This document shows positions 36,713 to 48,580 of a DNA stretch of 64,000 nt, piece after piece. How positions within the stretch are numbered: the first letter of the stretch is position 1; every line of letters starts with the position of its first letter. The position numbers were made by a program, and so were the translations under genes. Below the pieces are notes generated by a model that was given only the letters and a program-made list of their open reading frames with translations, was not told the origin of the DNA and made no database searches. Origin of the DNA: Rhodamnia argentea. Its lineage: Eukaryota; Streptophyta; Magnoliopsida; Myrtales; Myrtaceae. The stretch is taken from NCBI RefSeq assembly GCF_020921035.1, contig NC_063155.1:25165294-25229293 (forward strand), written 5' to 3'.

Positions 36713-39322
36713 AAATCTGGAACAAGGAAATCGGGCACCGGGAGTCACCAGGGCTCATAGAGGCATGAGGAGAAACACAGCATACTATGTTAAACCTCGC
36801 AGCACACAATGTCCTCACAGGCATTTGGTAACAATCATTAACCTCAAATCTTGCGCGCATTTGATGGCTGAAGACGAAATCAACGTCTTCCTACCCGCAG
36901 TCCGTTTCTACTTCATCGAGCTCGAGCCGCATCACGTCAATCTAAACTCGACGACGGAATAACAAGTATAAACTGTAAGCTGAAACGAAACGCTCGCCCT
37001 CACTGAACAGATAATCCGAACCGAAGATGCCTGATAGAATCAGAACGTGGCGGAGTTCACGAGAGGCGGACAAACAGAGAAGCGTCTTTTTCCAACATCT
37101 GTAGAGTTGTAGACTCTCACTCACATCGAGCACGTTCCGCGCTTGCATCGTCGTGGCCGTTCATGGCGTCACGTGCGATCCGCATTGCTCGTGATCAGAG
37201 GGGGCTTCCCTCCCATTTACACCGATCAGCCATCACTGATCGGAGCTGTAGTGCCTGTAAAACTCTTAGGCGATTCTAGGGAGCAACCGAATATGGCGAT
37301 CACAAGGCTCGGCTGTGTCATGTTCGTTGGCCCAACTAGACATGGTTTGGGGGGAGAGGGAGAACCCCATTCCGTTCGAACCGAATCGGCCCGAGCCCTT
37401 TCGGAGAAGCCCGATTTCTCTTTTTTATTATTCTTTTTTTATTTTTACCTTTTTCTGGAAGCCTCCCTTCTTTTTTTTTCCCCCTAAATTGGAAGCCTCT
37501 TGTTTTTTTTTTTTCGAAAAGAAGTTACATTTCATTCGTCCATAGTCAAATTACAGTGCCAGTAGAATAAAATTCAGTAACGCGAGGACCACGTCATCCC
37601 GTCGGTCCAGCCAACCAAGCCCATCCACTTGCAGAAATATAATATTATTTGTGAAAATAATTACATATGCAAATTATTATCGACAATGAAGATATTTTTA
37701 TTTAATTAATTTTTCAAACCAATATATGATTGGTCGTCTTTCGAAAAAAATATATTCTCGAATCTTAAGTCCCCTGATATCTTATACTTTGTCGATGATG
37801 ATCGGGCGGGACGGAGTCCGTAAATTCTCGAAAGATAGGCCTGATTTGCCTTTTCTTTCCTCTTCATTGTTTCAACCATACAACGCACGAAGAACATTTA
37901 GAGACGGTTAGGTGGCGAAGATAATGGTCACTGGTCAGAGTTGCTGGGCGGCGACTCTTGAGTTGTTTGATGCTCGTCGATTTCGGGTCCGAAAGAGAAA
38001 GGATTCAATTCACGGTCAACTTCAGTTTGCGCTTGCCCCGCCGCACTCCGTTCTAGTCCAAAGTCCCAAGGTCAAATCCAATAGCACGAGTCAGCGACAT
38101 AGGGAGGTGGGGCTCTCTCTCTCTCTGTTTTGACAACTGAACCTATCAAATCCAAGTTCCATGCGATTTTTGACATAATTAAGCCTCAAGACAATCGCAC
38201 TCTATAGATATGATCGGCCAAGCTAGGCGATCTCGATAGATATTAAATTCTCGATGGGAACAAAAAGGGAATATATTGTTTTTACGAGCGAGAGCCGAGA
38301 CGATTACCTACTCTTTTGTGAACTGTCGCGTGTTTGTTTATTCACCTGTGGGTACGTGTAGGCGCAAGAGCATTCGGTGTCGCTATCCGATCGGATCTGT
38401 CCTCGAAGCCGACCCGCTCGGGCGATGCGACGTATATCCCAATGGGAGCGCCACTCGTCTTTTGGTTAAAACCGGAAAATGGAGATAACATCCTCGCCTC
38501 GCTATATGATCTCGCTAATGCCGGAACACAAGGCGGGGAAGCGAAACCCAAAGGTCACATCCATGATGACGCGCGAGGCACGTACTAAGCACCAAAATTG
38601 GCAACATTTACGGTGAGTTCGAGAAAAAGAATTCCCGTCCTCCTTGCCGGGGCACGCGGTGTTTAACAATGGCCGATCTAGTTAACTAATGTCATGTCGC
38701 CGGCGAACTTGTCAAAAAGTATTTTAAACCCGATTCTTAACTCATATATGATGTGCTAAGTTGTTTTATGGATTAGTTATATTTAATAAATGTATCATAA
38801 ATAAGTTTAAACATAATATGGTCAATAAATGGATCATAGATGGATTTATAATTTTTGTAGAAGTTAGACCTAACCCATTGCTATCACTCTTTCTTCGTTC
38901 TTTCTCGCCCTCACACGATCTCACCATCACCTATTTCACACTCTCATATCGGTTCGGTATAAATTTTTTTAGATTGAATCAAAATAGGAATTACATAAGA
39001 AATATGAGTCGGGTATGGGTCATTGCAAAAAAAAAAACGAGTTTATTTAAATTGGAACATTTATAGCCCGATCTAAATCCGACCTCGAGACACCGGTTTA
39101 ACGGATCTAAGTCGTTAGTAAGGTCGTTGGTTCAATTGTCACGTATTAAATGGACATAAGCTTAAGCGTGGGGCGGGAATCGGCATCCGTAATCCACTTT
39201 AACTGCGCCTCAGAACTGGTTAAAGCTCATTGGGCAGGTGGAGAGCTGCACGCGCTCTATTTTCCGTTGAGAACGGGAGAGCCTTTTCGATTAGTCAATT
39301 TCACATCGCGCAGCAATAATTT
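36713..39322. other. Intergenic DNA before pantothenate kinase
   Basis: Contains T-rich runs at 37,430-37,520 and AT-rich sequence at 38,690-39,060 with MITE-like character, but no definable ends. Open frames between 37,100 and 38,600 have no recognisable similarity. Confidence 0.4.
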
Positions 39323-39328
39323 ATTATC

Positions 39329-39371
39329 CTCTCTCTCTCTCGCTCTCTCTCTATCTCTTCTGTCTCTCTCC
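39329..39371 (+). repeat. Imperfect CT repeat in the probable leader of pantothenate kinase
   Basis: A CT-rich run interrupted by CG, AT and GT dinucleotides lies 150-190 bases upstream of the chosen start codon and probably belongs to the 5' untranslated region, like the CT tracts in the INO and DUF1645 leaders. Confidence 0.6.
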
Positions 39372-39522
39372 TTCGCCTCGGACATGACGGAACCATCGAA
39401 GCACGATGTACATGCTTTGCAAGTCAGTGATGGGGTAGGTGGAGGTGTGTTGATTGGGTCTCTCGGTTTTCAATAAGAAGGTGGTGAGTGGGGGTTGGGG
39501 GGATCGAATCGAAATTCCTGAG

Positions 39523-42500
39523 ATGGATGTCAAGGACGTCGCCGATCGAGCGCTCCTGCCCGACGAAGCCTCCATCACCATGCTGCAGGCCGAATCTCGC
39601 AGTCCAATGCCTCATCTGGCCATCGACATCGGAGGTAGCATCTCCAAACTTTCCAATATCGGCTAGGATTTTTTTTTTTTTTTGCTGTTTTCGGCTTGCG
39701 TATCGTTCCGGGACTTTCTGGGGGGGAAGCGCAGTGGAGCGATCTCCGCTTGGGCTGTCGAATTGTTTTGCACGTGGAAGCCGGGATTGATCGTTTCGTT
39801 TGGTCGTGCGGCCTCGGCGTGCATTTTCCCAGCCTTTTTTTAGCTTGCACTGGCGTTAGTGTGTTCTTGATCGTCTTTCTTGCTCTTGCAACACACATGA
39901 TTCTTCTTCCTCTTTCCTTTCTTGGGGGGGTGAGGGGCGAGCTTCCGTTGGTTCAATGGTATGGTCAGTAATGTGACTAAGGTGTTGCAGGATCTCTGAT
40001 CAAGTTGGTGTATTATTCAAGAAACGGTGATTGGTTGCCGGAAGATAATAAAATTTGGTCTTCCAAGGAGAGCCTAGGGGTCTCCAACGGCGAGACCAAT
40101 CACCCTCTTTCCGAAGGAAGGCTTCACTTTGCAAAGTTCGAAACCAGCAAAATCAATGATTGCATAGAGTTTATCCAGTCAAAACAGCTGCATGTTGGAG
40201 GTATTCTCGCTACCTCTATGTATTGGGGTGTGCTCTACTGCTTTTCACGATGTTAGAGCTTTCTAAACATGTCCTAAGTTTCTCTTAAAGTCGAAATTGA
40301 GGAGCCCACTCCGCCAATTTCGGGTCTTAAACCCGCGACATTTTGAATTAGGTGCTGGCCTGGCATCATGCAACCGGCATGTATACCAGTGCTACCAGGG
40401 CCACAACTTTATACAAAAAGTAGTGTTTGTCTAGTAAGTCTTAACTTCTATCCATTTCTTATGGATAAAGATGACTGCAGGCCAGCATCATGAGGTTCCT
40501 TCCAAGAACAAGATCGTTATCAAGGTATTTATCAAATATTAAATTTTGCATCTGTGCATCAATTGGGAAAATCATGTCTTGGATTGCAATCTTTAATCAA
40601 GAATAACTCGTCTAGTGATTCTTTACGTCATGTCTTCAATGTGATTGCATCTAGGACGGAGTTACTGATGAAGACAATTAAGAAACATAACTTTAGATTA
40701 TTTTCCACCCACAACAAGGAAATTTGTTGATTATTACTTGAAAAGTGCTTGACTACTGGGCTCTTGTGAGAAGGCCACAGGAGGTGGGGCATTCAAGTTT
40801 ACGGATCTCTTCAAAGAGAAGCTTGGTATTTTACTTGATAAGGAAGACGAAATGGACTGTCTTGTCGCAGGAGCAAACTTTCTGCTAAAGGTAAGATTGG
40901 GAAAGCAAATCTGTGAGTTAGCTGTTTATTAAATGGCACCCATCCAAATGCCTTCCCTCTTTCCCGCGAATATATGACGTCTTTGAAGCTTTATGTCTCT
41001 CATTTAGAGGCTTATTATAGTGCTCATTATTCTGGTCTAAAAGTCTACTGGAAGTCGAGATACCTTCTTCTTTTTTTGTTTTGGTCGAATAAGTCGAGAT
41101 ACTTTGTTCATGCTAAATATATGCTTGTACAGATTGAGGTAGTATCATTCCATCTATTTCCTCTTCAAGTGCTAATCTCTGTTATGAATAAGGGGGAAGA
41201 TGAGAGGCCTGTCCTTCCACATTCTGTGAGTATATGGAGATTGCCATGTGCAAGTTTGTGTGGATAGTAAGAACATCTACATTAGGAGAAGCGCCAATTG
41301 AACATCATGAGTATAAAAAGCTCGATATCTAACACGTGGTGCTACTTTAGTAACATGCAATTGATCTGACCTTGAAAGTCCAATGATTTGGAGATGGCCT
41401 TTCTTTTTACTCTTCAGAAGCTATCCTTTTGTCACCTCAAGAATCTTCATCAGGAGATTTTGGCTGGTTGAGAACATCCTTTGACAGTTGAACCGACCTT
41501 GTTTCTTCAGTTGGCCTTCCGGCAATTAGATCAGTGAAATGAGTTGGCGTCAAAGCATTTAAATTGTGGATATTGATTATATAATGAATATTTCTTGATT
41601 CTCTGTCCATAGTGTTTTGAAATTTCTGTTTCTGTTTACACATGTCATATTTAGCTGGACAAACAACCACATCATGCTGCATAAACAAAAAATATTTCTA
41701 TCTGTGGCCTTTTTTGGAGTGACATCTCAACGTCAATTGCAAATGGTTTTGACAGGCAGTCCAGCGTGAAGCCTTTATCTATATGGATGGCCAGAAAGAA
41801 TTTGTGCAGATTGATCATAAAGATTTGTACCCCTATCTCCTCATTAATATTGGATCAGGTGTCAGCATGATCAAGGTTAATCATGTTTTTTGAAACTTTC
41901 TTTTTCTTCTTCTTCTACAACTATTTTGAACTATTCTCATCAGACAAAGCTGTTTCCTTTTGTGATTTGCAGGTGGATGGGGATGGAAAATTTGAGCGAG
42001 TCAGTGGGACCAGTGTTGGTGGAGGCACCTTTTGGGGGTTGGGAAGACTTCTAACAAAATGCCAGAGGTGTTTCTCTTCACCTGCTCAAATTAATCTGAT
42101 TTTTACTCTTGAATTTATTTCATCCGAATAAGGTGAACCTGTTCTTTTCTATAGTTTTGATGAGTTGCTTGAGTTGAGCCGCGTTGGAAATAACAGAGTC
42201 ATAGATATGCTTGTTGGGGACATCTACGGAGGAACGGATTATGCAAAGGTACTTCTTAAACAGGTCTTTCTGCATGATTGTGAAGTTAGAAGAAATTAGC
42301 ATCTTATCCTAGGACCGTACATGTAACTTAGGTTCTTATATATCAGGAGCCTTTGTTAGAGAGCTGGTCAAGGTAGTTAAAAATAGTAAGAATGTCCATG
42401 CCGCTTCTAGAAATATGAAACTATTCATGTAGGAAACTTTCATATTTTTCAATGCACGTTTAATGTGCTTTGACATTTTCTGTTGCTAATTTCACTGAGA

Positions 42501-44016
42501 ACTTCTAGTTTGCTACTTTCCATCTAACGATAAATGACTTGAGCACATCTTTTTAATTTCTTCTTTTCTCCATGATCACAGATTGGTCTCTCATCAACAA
42601 ATATTGCTTCTAGCTTTGGTAAAGCAATTTCAGTCGATAAAGAACTTGAAGATTACAATCCTGAAGATATTTCACGGTCTCTTTTGAGAATGATTTCTAA
42701 TAATATTGGGCAGGTATGTTCCAATAATCTTGATTGCATCTAGTTGTTCTTGTACAACTGGTGCTTTTTTCTAATATTCTCATTATTATTTCTAGCAAAG
42801 AAATAGTTCTGGCAATAGTGTTGGTCTTCTCTAGGAGCTGTAGTGATCAAAGTGGCTTACAAAAATTGGAAATTGAAGATTGCAACAACTTTGCATATGC
42901 TGATTCTACAGAATTGGCCGTCATTTAGGGCCCATCCTAGAGGCAGGCTGTTTGGATGATTTGATTTGTTTCCATGTTTTTTTAGTAATTTGGTTAGACC
43001 TGGGAGGCTGTATCAGTGTTTATGGCTCTCTTATTTCTATCCTCTATCGAATGATCTTATCTTCTTTGTTATCTTGGGTTGTAATATTGAGTTCGATTGT
43101 TGAGCTTGGTAAAGAGTGTGTTCAACTTTTCTAAAACCTTTTATTAAAGAAGTCAACTTCATCATGATATTCTGTAAGCGTTTTACTAGTCATGTTCTAT
43201 TTGTAAGATCATGGGATGGTACACCATAGGAAACTGGGTCAGTGATGGCGGTCATAGGAAAGATGTGAGAATTATCAAATGAATGCTCTAAGATTCTATT
43301 TTGTTCTCACTCCTCAGATCGCCTACTTAAATGCACTTCGATATGGGCTCAAGCGGATATTCTTTGGAGGTTTCTTCATCCGGGGCCATGCTTATACCAT
43401 GGATACTATCTCTGTCGCAGTTCATTATTGGTAATCTCAAAAACTCTCCCTTTTCTTCAATTTGGCCATGTACTTTTTAATCTTTGATACCAATTTTAGA
43501 ATACAAACTCGGTTTAGATTTTAGATTTTGGCTGTCGTATTCTATAGGTTCTGTGCAGAGAGTAAGTTTACCTTGCATGGCAAATTGTTAGCTTTATGTG
43601 CGCGTGCTTGTGTTCACTCTTTTTTGATGACTTAAAAATTGTTAAGTCTCTTTCCCATTTTTCTTCCTAGCGCTTGAAGTCAAGTTGTCGAACGGTCAGG
43701 AATGTGTTTTACCATCTCTCGTTCTTTTAGCTTTTGGGTGGCCCAGCATCTTCTGCCAAAACTCTGAAGGATTATACACCTATTTTACAGGTCAAAAGGC
43801 GAGGCCCAAGCAATGTTTCTGCGACATGAAGGGTTTCTTGGAGCATTGGGTGCTTTTACAAGCTATGAGAGGCATGGATTTGATGACCTGATGGTTCATC
43901 AGTTGACGCAACTATGCCCGAGAAGAGAATCCTGCTCTGAAGATATACTACACAGTGCCCCACATAGGGATGTGAATGAAGAAAAGACGATAGATTGTAA
44001 TGTGTTCACATCATAG
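39523..44016 (+). CDS. PANK1: Pantothenate kinase, single-domain type
   Basis: Ten exons: 39523-39634, 39991-40200, 40481-40524, 40774-40890, 41756-41875, 41973-42067, 42155-42248, 42582-42713, 43318-43430 and 43791-44016. They give 420 residues with consistent phases. The enzyme phosphorylates pantothenate with ATP, the first step to coenzyme A, in the cytosol. Visible family signatures: [16 protein letters not shown] (phosphate-binding start of the actin-like fold), [49 protein letters not shown], and [17 protein letters not shown]. The protein stops soon after [10 protein letters not shown], so the C-terminal DUF89 domain of the PANK2 type is absent; the last 40 residues do not look conserved. 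ATG 39,523 is my choice, but in-frame ATG 39,454 would add 23 residues. Exon 4 has a weak acceptor (GAGAAG). Confidence 0.93.
40300..40410 (-). mobile_element. tRNA-derived SINE-like fragment in a pantothenate kinase intron
   Basis: On the minus strand, GTGGCCCTGGTAGCACTGGT resembles a pol III A box (TGGCNNAGTGG) and GCGGGTTTAAGACCCG, about 60 bases on, resembles a B box (GGTTCRANNCC). This spacing and order are those of the tRNA-like head of plant SINEs. No poly(T) tail or target duplication was identified, so it may be a fragment. Confidence 0.4.
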
Positions 44017-45160
44017 CAGCTGCTGAGACTTTCGATGCTTCGGTAGATAGGTAATGGTAGCCTGCTCAAGAGCCGAAGCTCCCGTCACATGTATGACGTA
44101 TTCATCAAAACTGTCGACGGTATTAAAGGAAATCAAGGCCTTAAAAATATAGGTATACAGAGAATCAGAAGGCATATTTGATGGCAGTTAGTTTCCTGTA
44201 ATTGTTACAGTAGCATCTGCGTTGAGATTTTCTCGTCTTGAACGCTTGTTGTATCTGTATCAATTTCATAGTAAAATTAGTCCTTCCTTTTCGCTGCACA
44301 ATTATCTTGCATTGGATTTTCTTCTCCTGCTCAAGCTTTAATCGCATCTTATATCATACATAATGTCACACGCAAACCTGAAGCAAGCTATTTGTCTTAG
44401 GCATTGATACTATGGCCAATCTATCACCAGAATAAGAACGAAGTCAGATGATTGGGAAAGAAAAAAACAAAGGGGGAATCCGGGGGAAACCGTGAGTGGT
44501 TGTTTGAGCAAAGTTGTGGGGTTACTATAACAGGAATCCTCATCTATGTACATGGTAGGAAGTACAGTTCATGATCGTGGATGAACAAGAGATACGAATC
44601 CTGCATAGTGCATTACGATTTGAGACACACAGCAAAGCAATTGTGGAGATTCAAGTCCACTCTTTGCGACTCAATCTGAACCGGAACAAGTCGGAAAATT
44701 CATTTTCATCTTCTTACTTCAGTCAGCAAAATCTCTTTTCTTGTCTGAACCCTTGCTACAGACATCTCCCGTGGCAGATTATTGGTCTCTCCGGTTAACC
44801 CTTCATCTTCCTTCGGACAGCAGCTTGGGCGGAGGACGAAGTTGCAGTGCTCACAGGAAAACGAACGACCGTGTCCCACCTCCTCCTACACCCATTGCAC
44901 CTCTATCCGCTCCTTCAAGTCCCCGTAAACGTCCATGTTTGCTGCGAAGTTCATGTCTTAGCTTCTCTGGCCATCCTTTTGCCATCTCCTCGAGTTGCTC
45001 CCATGTTAGAATCTAATACTAATAGGATTACTATTTAGAATTATGTTAATTGTAGCTTCCATTGATTGTATTAAGTCTAATTGTATTCTCACCTGGATCT
45101 TGTATTCTTCATTCAGGAATGTAAAGAATTTTACCCTTCTCTCTCTTTCATCACAATTCT
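44017..45160. other. 3' flank of pantothenate kinase and intergenic DNA
   Basis: T-rich sequence at about 44,180-44,350 is likely pantothenate kinase 3' untranslated region. I recognise nothing coding in the remainder. Confidence 0.4.
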
Positions 45161-46480
45161 CTAGCTCTCCAAAAGCTTCAAATACTCTCCCGTGAAGGGA
45201 TAAGCTGCCGGCCTGTGAGCAGTTATGAGCTTCTGCACCTCTTTAGTGACCGTCTGGCCGCCGGAATCGAGAGGTACCGCAGCAGGAATGCCTTTGATCC
45301 TGAAATTTCTCATGGAGGAAGTCCTTTCTCAGGTCACCGAACGGGAGACCTAACCAAGGCATGCTTGCGAAGTAACCGTCGAAGGATATTTGGTCGCAGT
45401 TGCCTGAGATGAGAACGACCTCGAAAGCGCCGTGCCTTGCCTTGATCTCCTCGTACGCTTGAGAAGCTTTGGCAGGAAGGCACGGTACGGTGGGCACCAG
45501 TGTGCAGAGAAATAGAGTACGATGTTCTTCCCCGCCAAGTCGGAGACCGGGATATAGCGCAGGACCAAATTGAATAACAAGACGGTCATTAGTAAAACTA
45601 CTTGCCCGTGTGATTAGACCATCGAAGTTTGTTTCATGTAGAACGAACAAACGGGCTACCTTTGAGCCTTCTCGGTTGATCACGAAATCTCGTTCCTCGA
45701 AAACTAGAACCTACTTGATTGTCTGCCCTCCGTCCTTCGCCCTAGTGATCTCGGCGAGTTCGGCGCTCTTCTCGGCCGTAAAGGGGTAGGCCTCGACACA
45801 GTGATCTTCGATCAATTCAACCACGTTCGGATGCAATGTTTTCCCATCCGGTCCTATCATAGCTAGTCCGGGAAGGGTGCCGGGTTCGATATACCGGGCA
45901 AGCCTGTGATAACTTTCGACATGAAAAGGCAAGGCTACCCAAGGCATGGTCTTGAATCCTTGTTCGAAGTCGCTTTCTTCGGAGTCCAGAGGAATCACGA
46001 CAATGTCAAACTTCTCTCCTCTTTCTTTGAGCTTCTAATAAACATCTACGAGTTTCGGAGTGAATTCTACGCAAGATCTGAGTTCGTGAGCATAGAAGTA
46101 CAGTCCAACGGTTCTTCCTTTCAAGCTCGGATACAGGAACCTGCCAAGTTACTTACCCATCAAGGTACGCTTGTTAAGTCGTTATGAAAGAGAGCGAGCG
46201 AAAGTAACATTGATTCCGTTGTTCGAAATCAAATAATATGTCAGTTTTTTATTCTGAAATCTTACCAAAGTCAGTCCCAGATCAGCTGATTTTCATTGCA
46301 AATAAGCACAGGATTCTGCGATGTCTCTACTGCCACAGACCAGATAAGCGTAGCTGTCCAATTAAGATATCTATGTTCGATTGTTCGTAACAATAACTGG
46401 TCGCTGTTGTTCCGGACGAGGAAGTCTCTGTTCTCTGAAGAAGGAAGGGTTGTCAGATCACGAGAAGCGCCATCAGCCAT
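45161..46480 (-). pseudogene. Nucleoredoxin 1-like pseudogene lacking the first thioredoxin domain
   Basis: Nucleoredoxin 1 has an N-terminal segment and three thioredoxin-like domains. Here the N-terminal exon is readable at 46,480-46,397 (MADGASRDLTTLPSSENRDF, then LVRNNSDQ). Domain 1 is missing. Domain 2 starts near 46,150 after a splice-like border (VPVSELE, then a frameshift, then TVGLYFYAHELRSCVEFTP), has an in-frame stop after LVDVY, and continues to about 45,715 (MPWVALPF, GPDGKTLHPNV, EAYPFTAEK). Domain 3 runs 45,715-45,161 ([20 protein letters not shown], then [23 protein letters not shown]) with at least two more frameshifts. The active site CPPC is changed to CPPY. With several frameshifts, a stop, the loss of one domain and no readable splice acceptor before domain 3, this copy cannot make a working thiol reductase. 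It is intron-bearing, so it arose by DNA duplication, not retroposition. Confidence 0.85.
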
Positions 46481-47218
46481 CTCTCTGTCGTCGCCTCAGC
46501 ACCCCGTCCCCATGCTGACCGCAGTACCATTTTTATATAAGTCGATACCGCCCAAATTTTGAACAACAAAGTGCAAGTCAATATCATCCTAGGACCTGTT
46601 GATTGCTGCACTGTCGCTATGGTCGATTTGAACAAGACAAAAGTGAATTCCCCATTCCAAGAGAAGGAATATGCGCAGCAGCCGGCAGGATTGGAGAAGT
46701 ACTGTTCAGATGTAGCGAATGGGTGAGTCGCATAATTTGCAACGGGAACTGGCAACTCACACGGCCTTTGAATCCATAGCATTCAAAGATGTGGGCTCTT
46801 TCCGAGGTTCAGGTTGGTCTTTTACTGAATTGTGTCGAAATGCACGTATGAATTATGTTAAAAAAGTCTCATGTGATAAAATTGGTACAATGTAGAGCAG
46901 TTAATATATTATAATCTGTCTATAACTCATTGGTTTAAGTTTTTTGATTGAAAATAGATCTAATTGGATATATTAACAGATTCGAACTCGGGCTCGGGCT
47001 CTCTCTATGTTGACGATCTCAAGAGCAACCTATGCTTGAGAAATGCCGTTCAGACAAACCAAAGGCAGCTCAGAGGTATAAAAAAAAATTTACTTACTTT
47101 GTTTTCTAGCTCCTTGAAAATATATTTAGCCCTTTTTGCCAACAAAAATAAATTTACTTTTGGTCATCGACCGTCTTATTTACAATGTCATCAAAGGTAA
47201 AAAAAGATTGAAAAAAGC
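46481..47218. other. Intergenic DNA between nucleoredoxin relic and glucanase
   Basis: No coding similarity was recognised. The left part is probably the former promoter of the nucleoredoxin relic. Confidence 0.35.
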
Positions 47219-48580
47219 TCAATTGAAGCTCAAATTATAGGCCTTGGCGCCGTCAAGCCCAAAGATCCCGAAATGCTTCTCATACTCTTCGCCTACCTTC
47301 TCATTCTCATCAAACACTCCGAACAGATAAACCTCCACGCCCACGCCTGGCCTCTTAGGCGTCCCGGTGTCGCTCGCCGCCCGCCTCACCACGTTCCCGT
47401 TGAACGCCAGCGCGTTTGCCGCGCTCGCCGCCTCCCCTCCCGCCGTCGGCCACCCCGTCTCCGCCACCACCACCTCCACCCCTCCGAACCCTTCCCTCTC
47501 CATCGCCCACACGAACGCGTCCACGCTCGCGTCGAACAGGTTGTCGTACGCCAGCGCGCCGTCCCGGACCGGCTCCCCTCCTCCCCTGAACAGCGCGTAG
47601 TCCGGCGACACGTGGCTCGCCTCGCTTACGTAGCTGATGTACGGGTACACGTTCGCCATGAACGGCGATCGGGTGTCGTGCAGGAACTGCAGGAGCGGGA
47701 CGATGGCCGATTGGAGGCTGGGATCGAACGTGGCCGACGAGGGAGGGTAAGTGTTGACGATCACGGAAGCCGCCTGCGGCGACGACAGCTTGATGCTCTC
47801 TGAGAGGCCTAAGGTTCGGAGAGCGCTGTGGAGGTTGATGATCGAAGGTACGACGTGGGGAGTGAAGTAGGGGTCCTTGAGGAAGACCTCGTTGCCGACG
47901 GCGATGTACCGGACTTGATTCGGTGGGACGTGAGCGAATATATTGGATTGGAGCCACTGGATGGCGGTGGCTGCGGTTCCGGAGGAGAGGGCAGGGAGGT
48001 CCTCGTTGGGGACGCCGATCATGAGATTGATCCCGGCGCCGTAGAAGGATCGGAGAGTCGCCGGCTCGGTGTTGAAGAGGCGGACGTTTGAGATGTGGTT
48101 GGACTTGAGGAGCTCGACGGCGGAGGACGGCGGGGGGAGGTTGTTCGCGACGCGGCCGTAGCAGATTCCCACGGCAGCGCCAGCTGCAGGGCAACAAACC
48201 AAAACAAACAAAAAACGAAAAAGAAAGTTAGAAACATAAAATGGGACAACTCCATTAATTTTGCTAACAATTTCTTCTCTCGGTGGATCATAAATTGAAC
48301 AAGAGACCATCTGGGTAATGAAATTCCATCCATAGATTTGCAGAGTTTCAAAAGAACATTCAGATTGCGTACGCACGAGAAGATGTAAAGACTACAAAAT
48401 CCATCCAGAAACTTAAGATGCTTAGAAATTACTGTTCATGCTTCACGCAAAATCTATCAGAAAAACGGAGCTTTTTAGCTTTTTCTTGAGTTCACTTAAA
48501 AATCTGTGGAGAGAGAGAGGGAGAGAGAGACATGTCGAAGGTAAGAAGAGGAGGAGGAGGAGGATCATGACATTGTCCAT
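47219..48580 (-). CDS. Glucan endo-1,3-beta-glucosidase (GH17)
   Basis: Two exons, 48580-48532 and 48183-47219, join to 337 residues. Exon 1 encodes a signal peptide (MDNVMILLLLLFLPSTS), and the mature enzyme starts near AAVGICYGRVANNLPPPSS, the standard GH17 beginning. The acid/base is Glu115 in VGNEVF and the nucleophile Glu258 in VAETGWPT. The protein ends EKHFGIFGLDGAKAYNLSFN with no X8/CBM43 domain and no GPI signal, so it should be a soluble apoplastic or vacuolar enzyme hydrolysing beta-1,3-glucan such as callose; PR-2 type proteins share this layout. The exon 2 frame is open well upstream of its acceptor, which could mislead a gene finder into an extended N-terminus; the splice model restores a proper signal peptide. 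The donor is GTCTCT, a weak but valid GT site. Third positions in exon 2 are GC-rich. Confidence 0.93.

Noticed and set aside
47355-48197. 280-codon frame overlapping the glucanase on the same strand in another phase
   Set aside because: It is a +1 shadow of the GH17 exon with extreme Arg/Pro/His content; the GH17 frame carries both catalytic glutamates.
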